Below are positions 36,738-44,069 of a DNA stretch of 64,000 nt, piece by piece. The translations under genes and the position numbers were made by a program. Each line of letters starts with the position of its first letter. The stretch's first letter is position 1. Under the pieces are notes generated by a model. The model did not search any database, had not been told where the DNA came from, and was given only the letters and a program-made list of their open reading frames with translations. The stretch comes from CAVWUA01 sp963758025 (GTDB lineage: Bacteria; Planctomycetota; Planctomycetia; Isosphaerales; Isosphaeraceae), in the NCBI GenBank assembly GCA_963758025.1, contig CAVWUA010000016.1, forward strand, positions 186,001 through 250,000, in the 5' to 3' direction.

Positions 36738-37778
36738 TCAGGAGCCAAGATCGACGGCGAGCAGATCGTCCGCCGGGTGAAGCGACGGGGTCGGCTCCGC
36801 GTTCAGGTCGCGCACCTGGCGGACGTTGGCCAGATAGACGCAGACGCTCACGAGGCCGCCGGCGTACATCAAGACGCGGAAACCCATCATCGCCACGGCG
36901 CCGCTGGGATGTCCGACCAGGCCGAGCAACTGCTCACTGGCCTGCTCGCTCAGACCGAGCGCGCCGAAGGGCAACGGCACGGCCGTCGTGAAGAGGACCA
37001 GGGGCACCATCAGGACGTGCTGCGCCAGCGATGGGGCCCCGGCGGGGAACAAGGCCCGGCTGACGATGTAGAAGGCCAGCACGAAGAGCAGATGGATCAC
37101 CGATGCCATGACCAGCATCCCGAACACCGTGCCGATCCGCCGACGATAGGCCGCGGCCATCGTCAACAGCTCGGTGAACAGCACCTCCAGCTTCCCCTTG
37201 CCGACGAACAGGCGCTCCAGGGGGCGGTACAGCGCCGGCGTGAACAGGATTGCCAGACCAACCAGGCCGGCGAAGACCGCCGCCCAGACGACCGCGATCA
37301 GGCGCCGCACCTCGGGCGTGGCCGAGTCCCACGCGAAAACCCCCGAGATACCCGCCAGCAGGAACAGGCCGAGCAGGCCAAGCACCCGGTCGATCACCAT
37401 CGAGGCCACCGCCTGCGTCTTGCGGGACTGCTCGCGGCAGAGGAACGCCGCCTTGATCACGTCGCCCCCGACCGCGCCCGGGATCACCAGGTTGAAGACG
37501 TTGCCGATGAACCCCAGACGCACCGCGTCCCGCAGGCGGAACGGCAGGTCCAGGGCGCGCACCAGCACGTACCAGCGAAGGAACGTCAACATCAGGGCGG
37601 TGAGGTAGATCCCGAAGGCCAGCGCGATCATCCGGCCATCCAGCTCGCGCTCGAAGACCTCGCGGATCTGGGTGCGGTTGCTCCAGACTGCCAGGCCCAG
37701 CAGCACGAAGGCCACCAGCGTCAGCACGGCGTTGATCGCCAACGACCGGGCGGAGGAGGATTTCGAGCGGTCGGTCAT
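36738..37778 (-). CDS. flippase-like / lysylphosphatidylglycerol synthase TM-domain protein
   Basis: A 346-residue polytopic membrane protein of the UPF0104/AglD type. Eight or so hydrophobic segments are visible. The family signature GFIGNVFNLVIPGAVGGDVIKAAFLCREQ is near residue 85, and MVIDRVLGLLGLFLLAG follows. These proteins are thought to flip lipids or lipid-linked sugars. ATG 37778 is preceded by AGAGGACC; the upstream open frame to 37916 is not supported. It lacks the soluble C-terminal synthase domain. Confidence 0.85.
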   Translation of the reverse strand: MTDRSKSSSARSLAINAVLTLVAFVLLGLAVWSNRTQIREVFERELDGRMIALAFGIYLTALMLTFLRWYVLVRALDLPFRLRDAVRLGFIGNVFNLVIPGAVGGDVIKAAFLCREQSRKTQAVASMVIDRVLGLLGLFLLAGISGVFAWDSATPEVRRLIAVVWAAVFAGLVGLAILFTPALYRPLERLFVGKGKLEVLFTELLTMAAAYRRRIGTVFGMLVMASVIHLLFVLAFYIVSRALFPAGAPSLAQHVLMVPLVLFTTAVPLPFGALGLSEQASEQLLGLVGHPSGAVAMMGFRVLMYAGGLVSVCVYLANVRQVRDLNAEPTPSLHPADDLLAVDLGS

Positions 37779-37920
37779 GGTCCAATGGTCCTCTGGATCG
37801 ACGGCGCGAACAGTGTCGATCGTCGCGACGAAGCGGATTCTCGTTTCCGAGAAATCTACCAGATCACCGGCGCCTCGCCCAGACGATCCGACGGGCGGAC
37901 TCGTGGCATGTGGCATGGAT

Positions 37921-38490
37921 TCAACGGCTTCGGAGGTTAGGCGAATCCACGGGCGCCTCGCTCCGCGGTCGATGGACGATCTGGAACCGCCATTGCTTCT
38001 TGGTGAATAATGCCGTGAGCCTGGCGATGATCGTTTTGTCCAGCGGAGCGTGGTAATCGATCACCGTGACCGGCTCAAGCCCCTCCTCGGTCGTTCGGCC
38101 CCGGACCTCAACGAGGACCAGCGGCCTGGTTCCGCGGAATCGCGGGCTCATGCCGTCCACCTGGAGGAAACAGCTCCACCGATCACCGTAGGACGAACTC
38201 AGGCCACGACTCACGGGAACGAGGCCATCCGGAGCCTGGTCCTTGAAATCCTCGACCGCGACACCATCCAGCAACGCGACCACCGCGACATTCTGTTTCT
38301 TGTTCAGGAGGCTGGCGGCGGCCATCTTCCGACGGTGATGCTGCTGATTGGCGAGGGACGCACACACCACCCCGATGACGAGAATCAAGAGCAGCAACGC
38401 CGCCAGGGTGACGCGAAATCGGCGGGGGCGGGGTTGGTTTTCCGGCGAATCAACGTTCGTGGTGACGTCGGAGTGGTTGAGATCCGGCAT
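37921..38490 (-). CDS. membrane-anchored hypothetical protein
   Basis: A 189-residue protein. Residues 1-30 are cytoplasmic and basic, one transmembrane helix (VTLAALLLLILVIGVVCASL) spans about residues 27-46, and the rest is probably outside the membrane. There is no family signature I can name. It is 143 bp upstream of the flippase-like gene on the same strand. An ATG at 38505 is an alternative start. Confidence 0.55.
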   Translation of the reverse strand: MPDLNHSDVTTNVDSPENQPRPRRFRVTLAALLLLILVIGVVCASLANQQHHRRKMAAASLLNKKQNVAVVALLDGVAVEDFKDQAPDGLVPVSRGLSSSYGDRWSCFLQVDGMSPRFRGTRPLVLVEVRGRTTEEGLEPVTVIDYHAPLDKTIIARLTALFTKKQWRFQIVHRPRSEAPVDSPNLRSR

Positions 38491-38688
38491 TGAGGGGCCT
38501 CGCATCTTCAGCACGCGAAGAGGGGAAATACATGAGGTTCCAGCCGGGCCGGCGGACCTCACGAGCGCAAGGAGTCTTCGAGGCTCCGGCCTTCACCTTG
38601 GACGGTTTCCGCGCGAGGCGCGACCTTTGGCCTGTGCGGCGGGCGGGGAGGATTCGTAAGATAGAGAGCAACAGACATCAGAGGGATC

Positions 38689-40221
38689 GTGTCTCGGGGA
38701 GCTGACGCATTGAACGTGCTCGTGATCGGCAAAGGGGGGCGGGAGCACGCCCTCTGCTGGAAACTGAAACAATCGCCGCGGGTCAAGACGGTCTTCTGCG
38801 CTCCGGGCAACGCCGGTACGGCCATCGAGGGGCAGAACGTCGCGCTTGAGCCGGGGGATTTTCGCGCCCTGACCCAGTTCGCCAAGCGTCAAGGGATCGG
38901 ACTGACAGTTGTCGGGCCGGAGGAACCGCTGGTCAACGGCATCGTCGATCACTTTCAGCGCGAGGGGTTGCGGATCTTCGGCCCGAGCCGACTCGCCGCC
39001 GAACTGGAGGGGTCGAAGGTCTTCGCCAAGGAACTGATGCGGCAGGCCAGCATCCCCACGGCCGACTACCGCGTCTTTCGAGGCGCGCCCGACGCCGAAC
39101 ATTACGTAATGTCGCGCGAGGTCTCGCTGGTCGTCCGCTCGAAGGGACGCTCGACGATCCGCCACACCCAGCTCTGCCGCACCGCCGCCGAGACGCTCGA
39201 CCAGATCGACCGGATCATGGACCCCCGCGAGATGCTCGCCCCAGGCGTTCAGGTCGAGCTGGAAGAGCGCGGTCAGAGGCGTGTCTTCAACACCGCCGCC
39301 GAGGCCAAGGACTTCGTCCTGGGCCGCCCCCTGGGCATGGTCCTGAAGGCCGACGGACTGGCCGCCGGAAAAGGGGTGTACGTCTGCGATAATCTGCGGC
39401 AGGCCCTGCAAGCGATCGACGAGGTGATGGTCCAGCGGATCTACGGCCGCGCCGGCGACCGGCTCATCATCGAGGAACGGCTCGACGGCCAGGAGGCCAG
39501 CATCCTGGCCCTGACCGACGGCCGGACGATCATCCCCCTGGAATCGAGCCAGGACCACAAGCGGGCCTTCGACCACGACGAGGGGCCGAACACCGGCGGC
39601 ATGGGGGCCTACAGCCCCGCCAACGTCGTCACCCCCGAGCTGATGGGTCAGATCGAGAGCGAGATCCTCGTGCCGGTCGTCCACGCCATGAAGCGCTCGC
39701 GGCGGGCCTTCCGGGGCGTGCTCTACGCGGGGTTGATGCTCACGAACCAGGGGCCGAAGGTCCTGGAGTTCAACGTCCGCTTCGGCGACCCGGAATGCCA
39801 GGCCGTCCTGATGCGTCTGAAGAGCGACCTGCTGGAGGCGCTGGAAGCCGTCGCGGACGAGCGCCTGGACGCGGTTAACCTGGAGTGGGACCCCCGCCCG
39901 GCCGTGACCGTGGTGATGGCCTCCGAAGGCTACCCCGGCCACTACGAGCGCGGACGGCCCATCAACAACCTCGATCAGGTGGACAGGATGGAGGACGTCA
40001 AGGTCTTCCACGCCGGGACCGCCTGGCGTGCCGATCCGATCTCCGGACGCGAGGGGCGAATCGTCACCGACGGTGGCCGGGTGCTGAACGTCACGGCCCT
40101 GGGCGCCACCCTGGCCGACGCCCAGGCCCGCGCCTACGAGGCCGCCCGCGAGATCCGTTACGCGGGCGCCTGGTATCGCCACGACATCGCCGACCGGGCG
40201 ATCCGCAAGTCCCAATCCTGA
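38689..40221 (+). CDS. purD: phosphoribosylamine-glycine ligase PurD with an insertion
   Basis: A purine biosynthesis enzyme (5-phosphoribosylamine + glycine + ATP to GAR). LVIGKGGREHALCWKL is the N-domain start, VVGPEEPLVNGI and LKADGLAAGKGV (ATP-grasp) are in place, and SSQDHKRAFDHDEGPNTGGMGAY, EFNVRFGDPECQAVL and VVMASEGYPGHYERG complete the signature. At 510 aa it is about 80 residues longer than usual (about 430); the extra text sits near residues 145-215, between the N-domain and the ATP-grasp loop. GTG 38689 follows GAGGGA; an internal TTG could start ten codons later. Confidence 0.93.
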   Translation: MSRGADALNVLVIGKGGREHALCWKLKQSPRVKTVFCAPGNAGTAIEGQNVALEPGDFRALTQFAKRQGIGLTVVGPEEPLVNGIVDHFQREGLRIFGPSRLAAELEGSKVFAKELMRQASIPTADYRVFRGAPDAEHYVMSREVSLVVRSKGRSTIRHTQLCRTAAETLDQIDRIMDPREMLAPGVQVELEERGQRRVFNTAAEAKDFVLGRPLGMVLKADGLAAGKGVYVCDNLRQALQAIDEVMVQRIYGRAGDRLIIEERLDGQEASILALTDGRTIIPLESSQDHKRAFDHDEGPNTGGMGAYSPANVVTPELMGQIESEILVPVVHAMKRSRRAFRGVLYAGLMLTNQGPKVLEFNVRFGDPECQAVLMRLKSDLLEALEAVADERLDAVNLEWDPRPAVTVVMASEGYPGHYERGRPINNLDQVDRMEDVKVFHAGTAWRADPISGREGRIVTDGGRVLNVTALGATLADAQARAYEAAREIRYAGAWYRHDIADRAIRKSQS

Positions 40222-40231
40222 TCCGGCGATC

Positions 40232-40255
40232 GCCCCCTCGGTGCGCCGAGGGGGC
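40232..40255. terminator. strong hairpin after purD
   Basis: A perfect 10-bp stem GCCCCCTCGG/CCGAGGGGGC with loop TGCG, 11 nt after the purD stop and between convergent genes. There is no T-tract, so termination is likely but not certain. Confidence 0.5.
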
Positions 40256-40282
40256 CTCACCCTCGGCCGTCGCCGTCGCCTT

Positions 40283-40464
40283 TCACCCTCCGCTTCCCGA
40301 CGGCCCCATCCTGCGGCCCATCGTCCTCCTCTTTCGGACTCCCGCTCCAGCACCGCGACGATCATCGCGTTGAGCGACATCCGTTTGCGCTTCGCCTGGC
40401 TCGCCAGCCGCTCGTGCAGACCTGGCGGCATCCTCAACTGGAAATGGACGACCGTCTCCGGCAT
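40283..40464 (-). CDS. Arc-type ribbon-helix-helix regulator, 3' end uncertain
   Basis: Residues 1-45 (ETVVHFQLRMPPGLHERLAS, then KRKRMSLNAMIVAVLERESE) are a clear Arc/MetJ-like RHH DNA-binding domain: a beta strand, then helix A, then the SLN turn and helix B. The frame then runs on without a stop, antisense to purD, for 1.8 kb. A single-base shift near 40340 would end the protein at TGA 40285-40283, giving about 60 aa, which I take as more likely. ATG 40464 follows AAAGGGGG. A 27-nt palindrome 20 bp upstream is its probable operator. Confidence 0.55.
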
Positions 40465-40483
40465 GGCTTCCCCCTTTCTCTCC

Positions 40484-40510
40484 TCGTGATCCAACCGGGT
40501 TGGATCACGA
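40484..40510. promoter_or_regulatory. 27-nt perfect palindrome, probable RHH operator
   Basis: Arms TCGTGATCCAACC (40484-40496) and GGTTGGATCACGA (40498-40510) around a single G. It lies 20 bp upstream of the RHH start codon and 31 nt downstream of the proposed -10 on that strand, so bound protein would block transcription. Confidence 0.65.
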
Positions 40511-40541
40511 ATCCGCCCCTCAATGCACAGTCTCTTCTATC

Positions 40542-40570
40542 ACCCTAGCACCGCCCATCAATGCAATCAA
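40542..40570 (-). promoter_or_regulatory. candidate promoter of the RHH gene
   Basis: On the minus strand TTGATT (40570-40565), 17-nt spacer, TAGGGT (40547-40542) preceded by TGC. The start site near 40535 would put the palindrome in the early transcript region. Confidence 0.4.
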
Positions 40571-42294
40571 CGAAAATGGGATTGTTTTCCTCTCGGCCTG
40601 GGGCCATCGTTCCACGGAAACGACGCGAGGCGCGTCCGTTCCGAACGGCGCGCCTCGCGTGGGGATGAAATAAGAGGTTCTTGCTGGCGACGGCTGGCCC
40701 TCAGGCCCCGTTGCCCGTGTTCGTCGTCCCCGTGCCGGTTCCGGTGCCGCTGTTGAGCCTGCAACCGGGCGAGCATGTACTGATACTTCCAGAGCAAGGA
40801 CGGCACATTCCGGGGGGCCGTCGGCTGGAGGTTCGGGGAAACCCCCTGGCCCTTGGGGGGCGCACCGGGGTTCGGGAAGGGGGCCTCGGGCACGGTCGGC
40901 GGAATGACCGGGCCGCTGAGCAGATCGACGTGCTCGGCGAAGAACGCCTGATCGGGCGAGGAGGGCGTCGCGTTCGTGTTGTTGATCGTGCCCTCGACCT
41001 TGGCCCGGATCGAGCCGCCGGGCAATTTCAGGGACAGCGGCGTGCCGAAGACGTTCTGGAACGGCTCGACCGACGCGGCGAAGACCGAATCGACCACGTT
41101 GCCGGCGATCAACACGGCCGGCATCTTGCCCCCGCCCTGCGCCGGCGCCGGGGTGGTCGGCTGCTGCTGTTGCTGGAAGACGGTGCTGAGGTTCTGCTGA
41201 TAGCCCGACAGGACGTTCGTATTGACCACGTCTCCGCCGAAGATCGCCTGGCCGATGTCGCGGTCGGAGATGATCTGTGAGTTCAGCGCGCCGCGGTTGG
41301 CCCGCAGGGTCATGATCACGTGCGTCAGGATCGACACCGTGTCCATGCCCTTGCCGAAGTACAGGTTGCGCGAGCCGCCCGGGGTCAGCAGGGCGACGTT
41401 GTTCGTCTCGCCGCCGATGTAGAAGTTGCTGACCTGGTCCGCCGACTGAACCGCGAAGTTCGTGGCGTTGTTGCCGACGCGGACGAAGCCGATCTGGCCG
41501 TTGACCTGCGTCGTTTGGTCGGGGAGCGAGTACACCTGCGTTCCCCCCTGGCCGCGGAAGCCGCCGGTCGGAACGTCGGTGTTGCCGTCAATCTCGTTGG
41601 CCTGGAAGACGTTGATCCGGCCCACGACGTTGATCGTGATGCTGTCCTGCGTCGGCTGCGCGGTCATGGACGCGGCGGCCTGTCCGCTGGAAACGAACGT
41701 GTTGGCGATGACCGAGGTCCCCTGAGCCTGCGGCAAGCCCAGGTTGATGACGAACTGATCGGCCGTGTTGTTCTGATCCAGCGGCGTGCCGCCCGGCGGC
41801 GTGTAGGTCGTGTCCGCGCCGCCGAATCGGAGATTGTTGACTCCATCGGGAATCGAGATCTCCGCCGCGCTCTGCCCGGAGGCCGGAGCCGTCGTCGAGG
41901 TGTGGCCGAGGTAGAAGTCGGGCATGTCGATGACATGGATGCCCCGATTGCCGCTGACCACGACGCTCGAGCCACCGAGTTCGGTGAGCTTCTCGAAATA
42001 CACTTTTCCATCGCCGCCCGCGGCCTTCACGACCTGCCCGACCAGCTTCGTGGATTGCGGATCCGCCCCGCCGATCTTGATCTCGTTGATCAAGGACGGC
42101 TGGGTCAGCGGCGCGGGCAGACCGTCCGCCCCATTCTGATTGATCACCTGCAGGTCGCCCGGCCCGATCAGCGACAGTATCCACTGGTCGCCATCGATAT
42201 CGATGCCGGTGACCGTCGTGCTCAGTAACTGTCGAGTCTCCAGACTCTCCGGCATGGGCCGTAGGGCTCGGGACTGGGGACGGCGCGTCGACAT
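40567..42294 (-). CDS. large exported LEPR-XLL-like surface protein, unknown function
   Basis: About 575 residues. The N-terminal MPESLETRQLLS segment resembles the LEPR-XLL motif found at the start of many planctomycete surface proteins. The remainder is Gly/Asn/Gln/Thr-rich and beta-strand-like, with a Gln run (FQQQQQPTT) and a Pro-rich tail (PEAPFPNPGAPPKGQG), and no catalytic motif. ATG 42294 follows AAGGGAG; ATG 42333 is a possible start with GAGGAGG further upstream. Its last codons overlap a strong hairpin (40623-40660), so the exact C-terminus is uncertain. Confidence 0.7.
   Translation of the reverse strand: MSTRRPQSRALRPMPESLETRQLLSTTVTGIDIDGDQWILSLIGPGDLQVINQNGADGLPAPLTQPSLINEIKIGGADPQSTKLVGQVVKAAGGDGKVYFEKLTELGGSSVVVSGNRGIHVIDMPDFYLGHTSTTAPASGQSAAEISIPDGVNNLRFGGADTTYTPPGGTPLDQNNTADQFVINLGLPQAQGTSVIANTFVSSGQAAASMTAQPTQDSITINVVGRINVFQANEIDGNTDVPTGGFRGQGGTQVYSLPDQTTQVNGQIGFVRVGNNATNFAVQSADQVSNFYIGGETNNVALLTPGGSRNLYFGKGMDTVSILTHVIMTLRANRGALNSQIISDRDIGQAIFGGDVVNTNVLSGYQQNLSTVFQQQQQPTTPAPAQGGGKMPAVLIAGNVVDSVFAASVEPFQNVFGTPLSLKLPGGSIRAKVEGTINNTNATPSSPDQAFFAEHVDLLSGPVIPPTVPEAPFPNPGAPPKGQGVSPNLQPTAPRNVPSLLWKYQYMLARLQAQQRHRNRHGDDEHGQRGLRASRRQQEPLISSPREARRSERTRLASFPWNDGPRPRGKQSHFR
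40623..40660. repeat. long GC-rich hairpin at the 3' end of the LEPR-XLL-like gene
   Basis: ACGCGAGGCGC (40623-40633) pairs with GCGCCTCGCGT (40650-40660). An inner CCGTT/AACGG stem has loop CCG. It lies inside the last codons as annotated and may be the terminator if the true stop is earlier. No T-tract is visible. Confidence 0.5.
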
Positions 42295-42441
42295 GGACCA
42301 GACTCCCTTGACGCGGACAAACCGTGTTCGCATAGCGGCCGGACCTCCTCACCACCAGGCTTCCCGCGGACGGCCAAGCGATGCGCCGGCCCACCACTCC
42401 TTGGGGGCTGTTCTCGAAGTTCGGCATCCCGAACGATATCC

Positions 42442-42476
42442 TTGAAAAAATCCGCGGAACCGACATAATCGATTAT
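42442..42476 (+). promoter_or_regulatory. promoter with overlapping palindrome for the HTH gene
   Basis: TTGAAA (42442-42447), 16-nt spacer, CATAAT (42464-42469). The perfect palindrome ATAATCGATTAT (42465-42476) overlaps the -10 and start site between two divergent genes, a typical repressor position. Confidence 0.5.
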
Positions 42477-42598
42477 TCGAGTCAATGCGATCATGCAACC
42501 AATCTTGCTTGATAACACGATTCCAGGTCCGGCACGGGCCTCGTGTTGGCTGGATGGGACCGGCGGCGGCAGCGTGGCCGGGAAGAGGACGCACAACC

Positions 42599-43012
42599 AT
42601 GACACGCCCAAGCGGCACGCGGCGGCGACCATCCGTTCACATCACCCTGGGACGAGCCGCGCGGCTCCACCGGCTGGTGACGGCTCTGGCCGGTGGTGGT
42701 CGGAGCCGTGAGGATCTGCTGGCCGAACTCGGGATCGGTCTTCGCACGTTTTACCGCGAGCTGGACCTTCTACGGCGCCAGGGGATCAAGGTCCGGCTCG
42801 AACAGAAGCGCTACGTCCTGCACTCCACCCCCGAGCAGGCCGAGGGGTGCCTTCCGTTCCCGGACCCGCAACTGAGCTTCGCCGAGATGGCGGAGCTTTC
42901 CCGGTACTCCGGCCCGGCCTCCCAGCGCCTGGCCGAGCTTCTGGCCACCGTCACCGCCCCCCCGCCCAAGAAACCGAAGGGCAGCCGGCGGGGCAAGTCG
43001 GGAAAAAAATAG
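42599..43012 (+). CDS. helix-turn-helix (DeoR/WYL-type HTH) protein
   Basis: A 137-residue protein. A winged-helix segment (LHRLVTALAGGGRSREDLLA, ELGIGLRTFYRELDLL, RRQGIKV) spans about residues 18-60, matching the HTH_11 region of WYL-type regulators. The effector-binding WYL domain is absent. The C-terminus is Lys/Gly-rich (KKPKGSRRGKSGKK). ATG 42599 follows GGAAGAGGA. The palindrome overlapping its promoter suggests autoregulation. Confidence 0.68.
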   Translation: MTRPSGTRRRPSVHITLGRAARLHRLVTALAGGGRSREDLLAELGIGLRTFYRELDLLRRQGIKVRLEQKRYVLHSTPEQAEGCLPFPDPQLSFAEMAELSRYSGPASQRLAELLATVTAPPPKKPKGSRRGKSGKK

Positions 43013-43062
43013 GCGACGAGGGGGCCATATCCCTGGCCCCGGAACAGAGACCGGTTCAAACG

Positions 43063-43527
43063 CTACGGCTCGACGAAATGGATTCCGAACGTCACGCCGA
43101 GTTCGATCAAGCGCTTCATGTCGGGTCCATCGGGCTTCGCGAACTCGTCGGCACAGCGCGTTATGAACGTCTCGAAGCCGGACGGTGACGTGTGGATCAA
43201 CATCCGCAGTGGCGTATCACCGGGATTCCGGAAGGCATGGACGACCCCCCTCGGCATGAAAACCACGGTCCGCAAGGGGACTTCCGACCAGGCGCCATCG
43301 TGGAAGAACTCGACGCGCCCTTCGATCGGATAGAACCATTCCTCATCATTGAGATGATAATGAGGGGGTGGACCTCCTCCCGGCGGAATGGTTTCCGTCC
43401 ACATCGTGAACCGGCCGCCGGTGTCCTCGCCGGTGAGATGAAAGCGAAACTCGTCTCCGAAGGCGTGGATCACGTTGCCCGACTCCGGCGGAACAACGCG
43501 AGCTGGGAGCGAAGGCGAGTCACTCAT
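43063..43527 (-). CDS. cupin-domain protein
   Basis: A 154-residue cupin. PPGGGPPPHYHLNDEEWFYPIEGRVEF is motif 1 with HxH-x4-E near residue 68, and VVFMPRGVVHAFRNPGDTPLRML is motif 2. No signal peptide. Such cupins bind a metal and are often dioxygenases, isomerases or sensors of small molecules. ATG 43527 is chosen; ATGs at 43539 and 43569 lie upstream in the same frame. Confidence 0.85.
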   Translation of the reverse strand: MSDSPSLPARVVPPESGNVIHAFGDEFRFHLTGEDTGGRFTMWTETIPPGGGPPPHYHLNDEEWFYPIEGRVEFFHDGAWSEVPLRTVVFMPRGVVHAFRNPGDTPLRMLIHTSPSGFETFITRCADEFAKPDGPDMKRLIELGVTFGIHFVEP

Positions 43528-43583
43528 GGCGCATGGCATCCTGTGCGGACGGGGGAGAGGATTCTGCATCTCCCGAACATTAC

Positions 43584-44069
43584 ATGACAGGGGAAATGCA
43601 GGCCATTTCTCCCCCGGGAAGTGAACGAGAATCGACCCTCATTATCGATCGATTCGGATTCCGGAATCCATCGCGCAAGTTATTTCCAGGTTTTTTTCTG
43701 GAAATGGCGTCTCCGTCGAATTAATAACGAAAGTATAGAATAGTCATAGGTCCTCACAGGGCAAAGAAGGATTTCCCTCGGATTCGCACCTGGTACCAGG
43801 GACCTCCACTGGTTATTCTCTGTTTCCGAGCCCATTCCCCCCGCCGTTCGCCGTTCCCCCCCGCTATTCGTGGCTTCCCCCACGCCGTTCGTGCGCTTGC
43901 TCGTTGACGGACACTTTCGTGCGCCAACGGTTGCGCGAATGTTCCCGGGCCTCCGAGCGGCTCCGAATCGGTTCGGAATGGTCGAGCATGCCCTCTCTCC
44001 TTCCGTTGATAAGCCTTCGCGATGCGATGTCGAGCTGTTGGGGATCTATGAACCGGAGTACTCACGCCG
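43584..44069. other. gene-free region with an AT-rich hairpin
   Basis: About 490 bp without a supported gene. ATTTCCAG (43683-43690) and CTGGAAAT (43699-43706) form a perfect 8-bp hairpin with a T-rich loop. A run of short CGTTCG/CCCC-type repeats lies at 43840-43900. The 3' end must contain the promoter of the RND pump, but I cannot place it. Confidence 0.4.

Noticed and set aside
38593..40494. 633-residue minus-strand frame starting with the RHH domain
   Set aside because: Only the first 45 or so residues look like protein; the remainder mirrors purD and is a shadow. I kept only the short RHH part.
43683..43706. T-rich-loop hairpin as a rho-independent terminator
   Set aside because: The T-run lies in the loop, not after the stem, so it is not a standard intrinsic terminator; noted only as a hairpin.
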